Origin: Kordiimonas pumila
Lineage (GTDB): Bacteria; Pseudomonadota; Alphaproteobacteria; Sphingomonadales; Kordiimonadaceae
Assembly: GCF_015240255.1 (NCBI RefSeq)
Contig: NZ_CP061205.1
Coordinates: forward strand, 248,001-312,000
DNA length: 64,000 bases
Direction: 5' to 3'
This document shows positions 34,856 through 44,105 of the stretch, piece after piece. Every line of letters begins with the position of its first letter. The stretch's first letter is position 1. The notes under the pieces were generated by a model. The model had not been told where the DNA came from and did no database searches. It saw only the letters and a list, made by a program, of their open reading frames with translations. A program made the position numbers and the translations under genes.

Positions 34856-36090
34856 TAGGTTAGCCCTGTAGAGCTATGATGCACTATATTCTGTGCAGCG
34901 GCCACATTAGCCTCTGCTGCCTGTTCGCGTAGGATATCCGCTTTTGATTTTTTCTCAGAGGCGGATTTTAACTGCCCGCACGCGGCCATAATATCGCGGC
35001 CACGCGGCGTGCGCACTGGGGCAGAAATGCCCTCTTTAAAAATGATATCTGAAAAACGTGCAATACGGTCGGGGTCGCTGCATTCATATTCCACACCCGG
35101 CCACGGGTTAAACGGAATAAGGTTTACCTTTGCCGGCAGCTTGTATTTACGGATCAGGCGCACCAGTTCGCGCGCGTCAGCGTCGCTGTCGTTCACGCCC
35201 TTGAGCATGGCATATTCAAAGGTAATGCGCCGCGCGTTATTAGACCCCGGATAATCGCGGCAGGCCTGCAACACAGAATCAAGGTTATATTTTTTATTAA
35301 TTGGCATAATGTCTGTGCGTACATCATCGCGCACAGCATGCAGCGATACGGCGAGGTTCACACCGATCTCGCGGCCAGCGCGTTCCATATGCGGCACCAC
35401 GCCAGAGGTGGACAGCGTGATACGCCTGCGGGAAAGCTGAATGCCTTCCTCGTCCATAATAATCTCAAGCGCCTTTTTAACGTTATCAAAATTATAAAGG
35501 GGTTCGCCCATGCCCATCATGACAATGTTGGTCACTTGCCGGCCCTTTACGGGGCTTTGCCATTCGTCCAGATCATCGCGGGCGATCATCATCTGCGCCA
35601 CGATCTCTGCCGCTGTTAGGTTACGTACCAGTTTCATGGTGCCGGTGTGGCAAAACTTGCAGTTAAGCGTGCAACCCACCTGCGATGACACACAAAGAGT
35701 GCCGCGGTCATCCTCAGGAATATAAACGGTTTCAGCCTCGTTGCCGTCTGCAAAGCGAATAAGATATTTACGGGTGCCATCTTCGCTATACTGGGCTTCT
35801 ACCACCTCTGGCCGGGTGATGGTGAAATGGTCCACCAGCTTGGCGCGCAGGTCTTTGCTGATCGTGGTCATCACGTCGAAGTCGGCAGCGCCTTTATGGT
35901 ATATCCAGTGCCATAACTGCGTGGTGCGCATCCTGAGCTGCTTTTCGGGGATACCGTAATCTGCAAGCGCTTCCTTCAGCTCGTCGCGGCTCAGGCCCAG
36001 CAGGTTTACCTTGCCGTCCACTAGATCAGGGTTTGCACGCGGGCTTATAATCGGCTCGTGGCCGCTTGGGGTAATTTGCATCTTTTTCAT
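34855..36090 (-). CDS. rlmN: Dual-specificity 23S rRNA/tRNA adenine C2-methyltransferase
   Basis: The 411-residue radical-SAM enzyme methylates A2503 of 23S rRNA and A37 of some tRNAs. It carries the Cx3Cx2C cluster motif in [33 protein letters not shown], and the mechanistic Cys in [12 protein letters not shown] towards the C-terminus. An N-terminal helical domain with [15 protein letters not shown] precedes the barrel. A Lys/Ala-rich tail of about 40 residues is longer than usual. The lipoprotein gene overlaps its stop codon. Confidence 0.95.
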   Translation of the reverse strand: MKKMQITPSGHEPIISPRANPDLVDGKVNLLGLSRDELKEALADYGIPEKQLRMRTTQLWHWIYHKGAADFDVMTTISKDLRAKLVDHFTITRPEVVEAQYSEDGTRKYLIRFADGNEAETVYIPEDDRGTLCVSSQVGCTLNCKFCHTGTMKLVRNLTAAEIVAQMMIARDDLDEWQSPVKGRQVTNIVMMGMGEPLYNFDNVKKALEIIMDEEGIQLSRRRITLSTSGVVPHMERAGREIGVNLAVSLHAVRDDVRTDIMPINKKYNLDSVLQACRDYPGSNNARRITFEYAMLKGVNDSDADARELVRLIRKYKLPAKVNLIPFNPWPGVEYECSDPDRIARFSDIIFKEGISAPVRTPRGRDIMAACGQLKSASEKKSKADILREQAAEANVAAAQNIVHHSSTGLT

Positions 36091-36326
36091 CCTGCCTTTT
36101 GTAGGGGTGCCTACGCCAGGTCCTTTCGGGCTTACGGGCGTTCCACCCCCAAGCGGTTACTTTAATGTCTATGGTATATGCCACTTAATATGCGCGGCTT
36201 ATACGCCCGTTGCCTGCGGCTGTAAAGCGCAACCCACAAAAGCGTGATAAGGAAATGATTTACGCCTTGCGGCGAATGCTATAATTTCGAAATAATTTCA
36301 ATGAAATGAAGCGCTATGAGGACCCT

Positions 36327-36893
36327 ATGGCACAAGATACCAAAGCAAAGTTTAGCCACATCACGATCAGCCTGCACTGGATTGTGGGGTTAACCATTAT
36401 AACGCTGTTGGCTGTTGGCCTTTATATGGCGGAAAACGAGGTATATTCCTTATACACCCTGCATAAATCTGTTGGGGTTATAGTGTTTGCTTTTGTTGCC
36501 GTACGGGTGTTGTGGCGCATCAAAAATGGCTGGCCTGTGCCTGCAAGTGATTATAAGCGCCATGAGCAAATTCTGGCAAAAATTGTACACTGGGTGCTGA
36601 TCATTGGCACCGTTTTAATGCCGGTTTCAGGCATGCTTATGTCGGGTGCAGGCGGGCACGGCTTTGGCATTTTTGGGTTTGAGATTATGGCCCCAAACCC
36701 TGACCCTGCCAACCCTGGCGAAGCCCTGCCGCTGAATGCCTTTACGGCGGGCATTGGCCATGAAATGCACGAAATTCTGGGCTTTGTTATGATGGCCGCC
36801 ATCGCGCTTCATATTGCTGGCGCGCTAAAACACCATCTTATCGACAAAGACGAGACCCTTAAGCGCATGCTGGGTAAAACGATCGACGTATAA
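36327..36893 (+). CDS. Cytochrome b561 family protein
   Basis: The 188-residue membrane protein has four helices and the heme-ligand histidines of bacterial cytochrome b561 (CybB type): ISLHWIVGLTIIT, LHKSVGVIVFAFVAVRVLWR, KIVHWVLIIGTVLMPVSGML and AIALHIAGALKHHL. It moves electrons between a quinone pool and periplasmic acceptors or oxygen species. The ATG at 36327 follows TGAGGA; an upstream ATG at 36306 is less likely. It ends directly against the convergent IalB gene. The 236-bp space before it (36091-36326) is its probable promoter region and has no gene. Confidence 0.9.
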   Translation: MAQDTKAKFSHITISLHWIVGLTIITLLAVGLYMAENEVYSLYTLHKSVGVIVFAFVAVRVLWRIKNGWPVPASDYKRHEQILAKIVHWVLIIGTVLMPVSGMLMSGAGGHGFGIFGFEIMAPNPDPANPGEALPLNAFTAGIGHEMHEILGFVMMAAIALHIAGALKHHLIDKDETLKRMLGKTIDV

Positions 36894-37427
36894 TTATTTG
36901 CATGCTTTCGTAATGGCGTTAAAGGCGGCGGTGAAACCAGACAAGCTATATTTATCTGTCGTTCTGGTACCACGCTGGCTGGCCGCCGTTACCACAAGAC
37001 CAGAGCCTGCCTTCATCGCGGCCACTACTGCCACATCATCCTTGGGGTCGTAAGCCCACGCACCGTCGCCCTCGGTGAAGAAATCAAACCGCTTGCGGCC
37101 ATCAACCTGCAAGGTGGCTTCACTGCCCGGCCTGACCGGATAGCCCATAACAATGCTTACCTCGCCTGTTACTTTATACTCAGGACGGTGTGATACCATC
37201 AGGTATATTTCGCCCCGGCTAACCCCTTCTTTGCTGGCAGACCATGTTTTAGGCACGCTCACCATATGGCATGTTCGGGTGGCACCTGTGCCATACACAA
37301 AAGCGTCCCAATCATTATACGAGCCCAAATGGCGGCGCGTTTCAGCCGATGCGCCGCTCGCAAGACCCATAATCAGGCTGCCAGCCAGCAATGCCGCACC
37401 CAGTGCCTTTTTCCCAAACTTTATCAT
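36894..37427 (-). CDS. Invasion associated locus B (IalB) family protein
   Basis: The 177-residue exported protein has a signal peptide (GAALLAGSLIMGLASGASA) and the IalB pattern: WDAFVYGTGATRTCHMVS, RGEIYLMVSHRP, EVSIVMGYPV, FTEGDGAWAYDPKDD and AMKAGSGLVVTAASQRGT. The family is periplasmic and widespread in alphaproteobacteria; in Bartonella it is linked to erythrocyte invasion, while in free-living species the role is unknown. It shares its operon direction with the TrmH-like methyltransferase upstream. Confidence 0.9.
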   Translation of the reverse strand: MIKFGKKALGAALLAGSLIMGLASGASAETRRHLGSYNDWDAFVYGTGATRTCHMVSVPKTWSASKEGVSRGEIYLMVSHRPEYKVTGEVSIVMGYPVRPGSEATLQVDGRKRFDFFTEGDGAWAYDPKDDVAVVAAMKAGSGLVVTAASQRGTRTTDKYSLSGFTAAFNAITKACK

Positions 37428-37478
37428 GCCCTCATTCTCCGCTTTCTATCCTGTTGCCTGATGGCCTGATGGCCGATC

Positions 37479-38069
37479 TTATTTGTCTGCGCCAGTTGCC
37501 GCGAGCTTTGCTTCCCGCAGCAACCGTTTTTCCCGGCGGCTTTTACTGGCACCGTGCACATGCGGTGCCTTTTCAACAGGCGGTTCCCCTGTCATAAGCG
37601 GGCGCTCTGGATACCCACCTAAAATCCTGTGTCTGTCATACATGACAATTGCGCCAGCCGTTGCTACATTAAGACTGAATTTTGTCGGGATTTTGATCAC
37701 ATGGTCACACCGGGCATACATTTCTGGTGAAAGCGATGTTCTTTCCCCCCCGAGCACATAAACTGCACGCAGCGGGTGCTTGAAACTGGGCAGGTCAATC
37801 GCATCGTCTGATATCTCAATTCCCACCAGATGACAGCCCTGCGGCATGTCAATATCATCCACACTATCATAATTGAAAAACGGGATATTTTGCTGGGTTT
37901 TGCTGGTGTCAGTGAATTTTTTGGTCACCGTTTCGCCGCTGTGCACATAAATTTTTGGTTTAACGGCAAAGGCAAAACTGGCACCAAAGGCGTGCGCTGT
38001 TCTAATAAGGTTACCCATATTGCCGGTTTTTGACGCCCCGTCGATCCCTATACCAAAATACCCCCGCAT
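37479..38069 (-). CDS. SPOUT-class RNA methyltransferase (TrmH family)
   Basis: The 196-residue protein has the SpoU/TrmH motifs: GNMGNLIRTAHAFGA (motif 1), VYVLGGERTSLSPEM (motif 2) and IKIPTKFSLNVATAGAIVMYD (motif 3). It would transfer a methyl group from SAM to a ribose 2'-OH of tRNA or rRNA; the site is unknown. A basic C-terminal tail (KSRREKRLLREAK) probably helps RNA binding. Its ATG lies 1 bp past the stop of an MFS gene, so the two are co-transcribed. Confidence 0.9.
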   Translation of the reverse strand: MRGYFGIGIDGASKTGNMGNLIRTAHAFGASFAFAVKPKIYVHSGETVTKKFTDTSKTQQNIPFFNYDSVDDIDMPQGCHLVGIEISDDAIDLPSFKHPLRAVYVLGGERTSLSPEMYARCDHVIKIPTKFSLNVATAGAIVMYDRHRILGGYPERPLMTGEPPVEKAPHVHGASKSRREKRLLREAKLAATGADK

Positions 38070-38070
38070 C

Positions 38071-39399
38071 CTACACTTTACCCTCTGTCATAGCTGTTAT
38101 GTTTCCGTCTTCTGCTCGCACAAAAATAGCATCCTTATGGCACGCTGCTACCATACAGAACACAACCAATATGCCTGATACAATAAGGAGTGATGCCTCA
38201 AGGTTCCATTCAAACGCAACACCCAAAATAACGCTGGCAATAGGGATTAGCCCCACCGACATAAAGGTGAGAATACTCATAACGCGGCCAATCTTTTTTT
38301 CCGGGACCTGTTTTTGCACCCATGTAGTGAAATTAACCCATACAAAACTATCACCCGTACCGCATACAAAAAACACCAACATCGCCCACCAGTAGGGTTC
38401 GTAAAGCACCATTAACCCAAAGGATGCACCAGACCCCATAAATACCAAAAACATGACACGAATGAGGTATTTATCAGGGATAGCCCGCACGCTGCCCCCC
38501 ACAAATGACCCAATAAGAGCACCAGAGCCGTAAGCTGTTATAATAAGGCCGTACACATAAACCGGCTCTAGAAACCGGGCTTTAGCAAGCGCCGGCAGCC
38601 CCACAAATATAGGTGTCTGAAAGAAAAACTCGAGCGCGGCAATACCGATAAAGCCAAGCCGCATGCTTGGCTGTGACCATACCCAGCGCACCACCTCCAT
38701 CACCTCACCGCCTATAGAAGCCTTGAGAGAAGAATCAGGCACCGAATCGTTAACGTTTGATTCACCTTTTCGCGTTCGAACAAAAATAAGGGTTATAAAT
38801 GACGCGGCGAATGTTAGACCATCAACAAAAAAGGCACGCGCAAAGCCTGACCTGTTACTGGCATAGGTTGCGGCTTCAAGGTTGGCATCATGGCCCATAG
38901 TGGTAATTTCACCGGCAATAATCAACCCCGCCAGAGCAGGCCCCACGATAACACCCACCCACATAGACCCCTGCACCAAGGCATTACCCGCCTGTAATTT
39001 ATCTTTGCTTAACAAAGAAGGTACAATTGCCGTGCTGGCCGGATAGAAAAACGCATCCGCCACACCGAAAGCAAAAGCCAACCCAAACACAATCTGCAAG
39101 GAAGCCTGATCCACATTGATGAGCCACGCCACGACCATAACAAGCCCAAAGCGCAAAACACTGGTAACCATCATAACAGCCCGCGCACCGACCCGGTCAA
39201 CCACCGCGCCGCCGACAAGCATAAGGATTGCACGAGGAATACCCTGTACTGCAAATACCAAACCAGTCATGCTAACACTTTCTGTCATTTGCAAAACCAG
39301 CAATGGAAACGCTATAATGCTAATATGATCGCCGATAACAGACACAAATTGTCCGATCCAGTAATTAAGAAAGTTGCGATCTTTGAAAAGCTGCATCAT
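38071..39399 (-). CDS. MFS transporter
   Basis: The 442-residue protein has twelve predicted helices, the start FLNYWIGQFVSVIGDHISII and MLVGGAVVDRVGARAVMM (the MFS loop 2-3 motif). It is of the enterobactin-exporter/macrolide-efflux-like MFS_3 class. It probably exports a small lipophilic compound. It is directly followed (1 bp) by a TrmH-like RNA methyltransferase; a link between the two, for example in resistance to a ribosome-targeting drug, is possible but unproven. Confidence 0.88.
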   Translation of the reverse strand: MMQLFKDRNFLNYWIGQFVSVIGDHISIIAFPLLVLQMTESVSMTGLVFAVQGIPRAILMLVGGAVVDRVGARAVMMVTSVLRFGLVMVVAWLINVDQASLQIVFGLAFAFGVADAFFYPASTAIVPSLLSKDKLQAGNALVQGSMWVGVIVGPALAGLIIAGEITTMGHDANLEAATYASNRSGFARAFFVDGLTFAASFITLIFVRTRKGESNVNDSVPDSSLKASIGGEVMEVVRWVWSQPSMRLGFIGIAALEFFFQTPIFVGLPALAKARFLEPVYVYGLIITAYGSGALIGSFVGGSVRAIPDKYLIRVMFLVFMGSGASFGLMVLYEPYWWAMLVFFVCGTGDSFVWVNFTTWVQKQVPEKKIGRVMSILTFMSVGLIPIASVILGVAFEWNLEASLLIVSGILVVFCMVAACHKDAIFVRAEDGNITAMTEGKV

Positions 39400-39501
39400 A
39401 AAAGGAAATCCTGCGCGTTAAGGCCTTATCTAGCCCTGATATAACAAGACAGGCAAGACCATCTGTGCGTAAAGTGTATAAAATAGAAAGTCGACAGCAC
39501 C

Positions 39502-40080
39502 ATGACTGATACAGAATCCACCCCAAAACCAGCTGGCTGGCCTAAACTCCTTATTGATTTCGGGCCCCTTGTGGTTTTTTTCGCGAGCTTTAAATTGGGC
39601 GATATCTGGCTGGCAACAGCGACTTTCATGGCCGCCTCTGTTGCTGCAATGATAGCTTCAAAAATTCTTTTCAAAACCATTTCGCCGCTTTTGAAAATTA
39701 CTTTCGTCATTGTAATGGTTATGGGAGGCCTAACCCTATACCTGCAGGATGAAACCTTCGTTAAAATGAAACTAACCATCATTAACAGCCTGTTTGCCGC
39801 AGTTTTGTTATTTGGCCTGCTACGCGGCAAGCTTTATATCAAAATGGTTATGGAACTGGCTTTTGAGATGGATGATGCAGCGTGGCGCATCCTGACCCGA
39901 AATTATGTGATTTTCCTGATTGTGATGGCTGTGGTGAACGAAGTGATATGGCGTACCCAAACAACAGACTTTTGGGTAAACTTTAAAACCTTCGGCTATA
40001 CAATCGCCACCATCGCTTTTATGGCCACCCAAATGCCTATGCTGATGAAATACATGCCTGATGACGACAAAAAAAGCTAA
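39502..40080 (+). CDS. yciB: Inner membrane-spanning protein YciB (septation protein A)
   Basis: The 192-residue protein has five or so membrane helices and the IspZ/YciB pattern: LLIDFGPLVVFFASFKLGDI at the N-terminus, MGGLTLYLQDETFVKMKLTI in the middle, and RNYVIFLIVMAVVNEVIWRT. It is involved in envelope integrity and cell division (partner of ZipA and others in E. coli). It ends in a 4-bp convergent overlap with the methyltransferase gene. Confidence 0.93.
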   Translation: MTDTESTPKPAGWPKLLIDFGPLVVFFASFKLGDIWLATATFMAASVAAMIASKILFKTISPLLKITFVIVMVMGGLTLYLQDETFVKMKLTIINSLFAAVLLFGLLRGKLYIKMVMELAFEMDDAAWRILTRNYVIFLIVMAVVNEVIWRTQTTDFWVNFKTFGYTIATIAFMATQMPMLMKYMPDDDKKS

Positions 40081-40859
40081 CGCCCCAAAAGCCTTTTAAA
40101 GAGGCTTTTCTTTTTAGGCACCTTCTTTTTTCCTGTCGGCTTTTTAGTAAGGCTTTCCCGGTAAAGTCTTACTCTCTCTTCAAAAGGCATAAAGACTTTA
40201 CCATCACCTAGGTATTGGGGCTGGTCAGGCATTTTTCTGCGTTGATTATAAGCTTGTTTCCACCAATTATCACCGTCCACCGGCACCTTTGGGGCCGACG
40301 TACGGCGAAAGATAGCTGTCAGACGCGCCATCTCGACAAATTCCCACATGGCGTCTTCCTGAATGATATCAGCCATGCGGCCAATAGAGGCAATTTGCAC
40401 ATCATCAATAACCAGCAAACCACCTTCTTTTACATGTGGGTAAAAATAATAATATTCCAGATCCGGAAAAGGGTAGCCGTGGGGGCCATCTATCAAGACA
40501 CAATCATATAAACCCTGATGCTCGAATGTGGGCATGGTTATTTGTGTCGGGCCGTACACCCGCTCAACATTCTCGGCCTGAAAAAGCGGTGACTTCTCAA
40601 AATATACAACGCTGGAACGGTCTCCCTGATTGCGATCATCAAGGCAAAAGACAGTATGACTTTTTGCAATATTCGAGAAAAAAATTGTCGAACACCCACA
40701 GCCTGTTTCGGCGGTTTTGGTCGCGTTAGGTGGCATCAAGGCTTCAATTCTTGCCAACACATCAACCGACAAACGCCCTGCATAATGGGCTTCTCTGCCC
40801 TTTTCTGACAGCATTAATTTTGAAGCAACAGGTGCCTTAAGTGCATCATGCACAGCCAT
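40077..40859 (-). CDS. Class I SAM-dependent methyltransferase-like protein
   Basis: The 260-residue protein has a methyltransferase_24-like fold: ETGCGCSTIFFSNIA (SAM-binding Gly loop, with Cys residues in place of the usual Gly), HTVFCLDDRN, YDCVLIDGPHGYPFPDLEYY and LLVIDDVQIASI. This looks like the O-methyltransferase class found in glycan and surface-polymer loci. It ends with a basic tail (TKKPTGKKKVPKKK). The start at 40859 is set by GGGGGAG eight nt upstream; the frame is open to 40904. Substrate unknown. Confidence 0.75.
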   Translation of the reverse strand: MAVHDALKAPVASKLMLSEKGREAHYAGRLSVDVLARIEALMPPNATKTAETGCGCSTIFFSNIAKSHTVFCLDDRNQGDRSSVVYFEKSPLFQAENVERVYGPTQITMPTFEHQGLYDCVLIDGPHGYPFPDLEYYYFYPHVKEGGLLVIDDVQIASIGRMADIIQEDAMWEFVEMARLTAIFRRTSAPKVPVDGDNWWKQAYNQRRKMPDQPQYLGDGKVFMPFEERVRLYRESLTKKPTGKKKVPKKKSLFKRLLGR

Positions 40860-40924
40860 ACTCAAACTCCCCCAATATGTGAGGGAACTGTATAGATTGC
40901 CCAAGGTTCACGCAATATGAAAAG

Positions 40925-41458
40925 CTAAGCCTGTTCCCACCCTTCAGGGTTGCTGAACGGGGCAAAACCCTGTTTGCCTTCAACTGCCTGAAAATGATGA
41001 AGTGCCCAGTGCACACTGGGAAAAGCAAGGTCAGCCCACGGGATGTCAGCCCAGTCAAAGAGCACTACCTCAAGGCTTTCGGGGCCGGGTTCAAATACAG
41101 GCTCAGGAAGGTAAGCACGGTACATCATCTGCACCTGACTTATGCGCTTCACAGTATAAATTGCCAACAGATCCCGAATTGTAATTTTGGCACGGGCCTC
41201 TTCCCATGCTTCACGTGCGGCCCCTTCCGCTGGGGTCTCGCCCATTTCCAAGAAGCCCGCAGGGATAGTCCATTTGCCTTTTTGCGGGTGGATAGCGCGC
41301 CGGCACAACAGCACTTTATCGCCGCACATGACAACAGACCCAGCAATTATCTTTGGATTTTCATAAGCAATAAAACCACAGTCAGCGCAAACCATGCGCT
41401 TGTGATCATCCCCTTCAGGGATCTGGTGTATAAAATTATCGGTGTAAACTGTTGTCAT
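40925..41458 (-). CDS. Nudix hydrolase
   Basis: The 177-residue protein has an N-terminal half zinc ribbon (MVCADCGFIAYENPKIIAGS) and a Nudix box GFLEMGETPAEGAAREAWEE. The box follows G-x5-E-x7-R-E-U-x-E-E, but the late Gly of the consensus is Arg here (EEARA). Proteins of this build are close to NudC-like or ADP-ribose pyrophosphatase groups and hydrolyse nucleoside diphosphate derivatives. It stands alone on the minus strand, 65 bp upstream of the methyltransferase gene. Confidence 0.9.
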   Translation of the reverse strand: MTTVYTDNFIHQIPEGDDHKRMVCADCGFIAYENPKIIAGSVVMCGDKVLLCRRAIHPQKGKWTIPAGFLEMGETPAEGAAREAWEEARAKITIRDLLAIYTVKRISQVQMMYRAYLPEPVFEPGPESLEVVLFDWADIPWADLAFPSVHWALHHFQAVEGKQGFAPFSNPEGWEQA

Positions 41459-41502
41459 GCCCTGTAATCTGGGGCCGATATCAAAATTCGTCCAGTAGAA
41501 AG

Positions 41503-41865
41503 TTAGACAAGGATATCAATAATCTGACCAAGCGGCTGGTTTCGCAGTTCATTCTGCCGGGTAGAGGTACGACCAGCAGGTGCTTCCCGTAGATTACTGG
41601 CAAGCTCACTCACCCGCTCACCCGCTGCTTCAATCTCCTGATGTGTAGAAAGGCTGCTGCCCCGGCTTGAACGTAATGCTGGTAGCCTTTTATTGGCGCT
41701 CTCTTCATCTCCCCGAGCTTTAGTGCGTTCTTCGGCAGATGGCTGAACGCGTGCAGTTACATCGCCTGCATTTTGCGCGGCAACTCTGTTCCTGCTACGA
41801 TTTGCCTCAAGCTGTGCCTGTATCTGCGACTGCAGACCCGGCGCATTTGGGTTAAAATCGACCAT
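41503..41865 (-). CDS. Hypothetical small hydrophilic protein
   Basis: The 120-residue product has no signal peptide and no membrane segment; it is rich in Arg, Glu, Gln and Ser and probably largely disordered. It starts MVDFNPNAPGLQSQIQAQLE and ends PLGQIIDILV. I recognise no domain. It lies between a Nudix gene and the ccm operon on the same strand. Coding is likely from codon pattern but unproven. Confidence 0.55.
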   Translation of the reverse strand: MVDFNPNAPGLQSQIQAQLEANRSRNRVAAQNAGDVTARVQPSAEERTKARGDEESANKRLPALRSSRGSSLSTHQEIEAAGERVSELASNLREAPAGRTSTRQNELRNQPLGQIIDILV

Positions 41866-41992
41866 GGCCCCATGACCCTAATCAAATAAACAAGCCTGTT
41901 TCGTGCTACTAAATGGGCGGGGCGATTTCTTCGTGCCCGGTTTTGGCCCTAAGGCCACACGGTCAAAGTATCAAAAAACCATGACCAGATGG

Positions 41993-43108
41993 TTAAGGAT
42001 TCCCGTTTTCAGCAAGATTGTCAAGAAATGCCTTAATATCTGCTGTGCGTTCTGCGGGCAAAATCCGCAAAGCTTGCTGCAGGGTTGCCGTGGCGGCCGC
42101 CTTATCACCTGTTGCCGCTTGCGACCGCGCAAGCATTAACCAGCCTGCCGGGTCATTTGGGGTTTCCTCAAGCCGGGCTTTTAAGCGGTCCATCATCGAT
42201 TCGATAAAAGCCGCCCTTTCTTCAGGGCTCATATCATTCACAGCCGCCACTTGGTCACCGCTCAGCTTTGGCGGGTTAATCCCGAGTTCAGCAAGACGGC
42301 TATTCAAAGTGGGCATCCACGGCGCATCCGGGCTAGAGCGGTCTGCAAGTGCTGTCCATATAGCCTTTGCACCTTCTTTGTCGCCGTCTTCAAGGCGCAC
42401 TAAACCTAAATAATACTGCCCTGCCGGATGGTCAGGCGCGTGGTGCAGCAGGTCGTCTAATACCAGTTTGGTGGCAGGCATAAAACTGCCGCCGCCCGCT
42501 GCCAAATATGTTTCCAGTGTTTCAATACGCCAGCGTGTTTCCTCGGGCTGCAAACCCGTAAGGGCATGAAGGGCATCCACAGTTTCCTTAAAGTCACCTA
42601 CTGAGCGCGATAGCGTAACTAGAAAACCCAGCCCTTCAATACTATCCGGTTCTATTTGCAGGCGCTGCTGTATTTTTTCAATCGCTTCACCAAAGGTTGG
42701 ACCACCTTCCTGAATTTCAGCTTCACGCAAGCTGATACGTTCACCTGGCGCTGCCTCCACACCAGGGCTACCAAGATAGGCGTATATACCAAACGCTGCC
42801 GCAACCACCCCGCATGCAATACCCAAAAATACGGTTTTGCTATTTTCAGCCACCAAAGCCGGGTCATGCTCCTTGGCCGCAACCCGCAAAATACGCCTTT
42901 CAATTTCCAATCGCGCCGACCGTGCAGACTCAGGCGTAATGATTCCCCGCGATTCGTCTTGCTCCAGGTCCTGTAGCTGTTTTTTGAAATGTTCGATTGG
43001 ATCAGCCGCTATATTTTGAGCCGTACGATTATGCGCCCTGAAACTAATCAGCCAGAAAGCAAAGACCGCGAGCAGTGCTATTAAGCACCATAATACAATC
43101 GGGTTCAT
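41993..43108 (-). CDS. ccmI: Cytochrome c maturation protein CcmI
   Basis: The 371-residue protein has two N-terminal membrane helices (LWCLIALLAVFAFWLISF and a second at about 93-112) joined by a cytoplasmic loop with EHFKKQLQDLEQDE, and a periplasmic TPR domain (about residues 140-370, with the repeats EGLGFLVTLSRSVGDFKE and AGWLMLARSQAATGDKAAA). CcmI chaperones apocytochrome c to the heme ligation complex CcmF/H. Its start overlaps ccmH by 4 bp. It is the last gene of the ccm operon. Confidence 0.93.
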   Translation of the reverse strand: MNPIVLWCLIALLAVFAFWLISFRAHNRTAQNIAADPIEHFKKQLQDLEQDESRGIITPESARSARLEIERRILRVAAKEHDPALVAENSKTVFLGIACGVVAAAFGIYAYLGSPGVEAAPGERISLREAEIQEGGPTFGEAIEKIQQRLQIEPDSIEGLGFLVTLSRSVGDFKETVDALHALTGLQPEETRWRIETLETYLAAGGGSFMPATKLVLDDLLHHAPDHPAGQYYLGLVRLEDGDKEGAKAIWTALADRSSPDAPWMPTLNSRLAELGINPPKLSGDQVAAVNDMSPEERAAFIESMMDRLKARLEETPNDPAGWLMLARSQAATGDKAAATATLQQALRILPAERTADIKAFLDNLAENGNP

Positions 43109-43572
43109 TTGCGGCTCTCCTTACTATCGAGCAAGGCATTAAGTTTTACCTGTTCGTCTGTGCTAAGGGGTGCAGGTGGCACAGTGTGCCTGCGCCGTGC
43201 CAAAAGAATGCCTATACCAATAGCCAGCAAAAACAGAAACGGCGACAACCAGAGAAAATAGGTGGATTTTTTAAAAGGCGGCTCCAGCAAAACCCAGTCA
43301 CCGTACCGGTCAACCAGATAGGCCCGTACATTCTTAGGGCTATCGCCTATTGCTACCCGTTCCCGTACCACTTGCCGCAAATCTTTTGCTAAATCAGCAT
43401 TTGAATCTTCAATCGACTGGTTTTGGCACACCAGACAACGGATTTCTTTCATCAAGCTTCTGGCAACAGCTTCTTGACGTGGGTCTGCAAGCGGTTTTTC
43501 ATCAACAGCCACAGCCAACAGCGGCAAGGCAACACTTACAACCAGTATCAGTGCAGAGAAAAGCCGTCTCAT
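43105..43572 (-). CDS. ccmH: Cytochrome c maturation thioredoxin-like protein CcmH
   Basis: The 155-residue protein has a signal sequence (LFSALILVVSVALPLLAVAV), the RCLVCQNQSIEDSNADLAKD motif with the redox Cys pair LVCQ, GDSPKNVRAYLVDRYGDWVLL, and a C-terminal membrane helix. It reduces apocytochrome c or the apocytochrome-CcmG disulfide in the periplasm before heme attachment. It overlaps ccmG by 4 bp and ccmI by 4 bp. Confidence 0.95.
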   Translation of the reverse strand: MRRLFSALILVVSVALPLLAVAVDEKPLADPRQEAVARSLMKEIRCLVCQNQSIEDSNADLAKDLRQVVRERVAIGDSPKNVRAYLVDRYGDWVLLEPPFKKSTYFLWLSPFLFLLAIGIGILLARRRHTVPPAPLSTDEQVKLNALLDSKESRK

Positions 43573-44105
43573 CCGCTGATCTCCTGCAATCTTGGCAGTA
43601 AACGCTTCTCCAGACTATCACCAATAATAGGGCCCCAGTGCCGGTAATGAATAATCCCCTTACTATCAATCAGGAAGGTTTCCGGCACGCCCGTTACGCC
43701 CCAATCAATTGCGGCACGGCCATCTTGGTCCATCAATACAAGGCTGTAAGGGTTTCCCAGCTCATTCAAAAATACCTGTGCCTTTTCTGGTGTATCCTTA
43801 TAGGCAATGCCCACAATCGAAACGCCGTAAGAAGCCCCTATTTTCATTAAATTTTCATGCTCTGCGCGGCACGGTGCGCACCAACTGGCAAAAAAATTCA
43901 CCAGTACGGGTTTACCCGTAATAAGCACTGCCTCAGTTATGGTTTTATCCATACCAAGCATGGGCAAACTAAATGACGGCACCGGCTTGTCGATCAGAAC
44001 ACTTTTGATTTCCTGCGGGTTTCTATCGCCGCCCATCATGGTGAAAAACAGCACGATCATGGCAATAACAACAGCCACAGGAATAAAACGGCTTATCCCG
44101 GTCAC
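43569..44105 (-). CDS. ccmG: Thiol:disulfide interchange protein CcmG/DsbE
   Basis: The 178-residue protein has an N-terminal anchor (FIPVAVVIAMIVLFFTM) and a thioredoxin fold with active site SWCAPC and the cis-Pro region GVTGVPETFLID. It passes reducing power to CcmH and apocytochrome c. I chose the GTG at 44105, which overlaps the ccmF stop in GTGA; a longer in-frame ATG at 44207 would lie inside ccmF and add an atypical N-terminus. Confidence 0.92.
   Translation of the reverse strand: MTGISRFIPVAVVIAMIVLFFTMMGGDRNPQEIKSVLIDKPVPSFSLPMLGMDKTITEAVLITGKPVLVNFFASWCAPCRAEHENLMKIGASYGVSIVGIAYKDTPEKAQVFLNELGNPYSLVLMDQDGRAAIDWGVTGVPETFLIDSKGIIHYRHWGPIIGDSLEKRLLPRLQEISG

Noticed and set aside
36011-36247. 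Small plus-strand frame between rlmN and the cytochrome b561 gene
   Set aside because: It begins inside rlmN on the opposite strand, has no ribosome site and no recognisable sequence.
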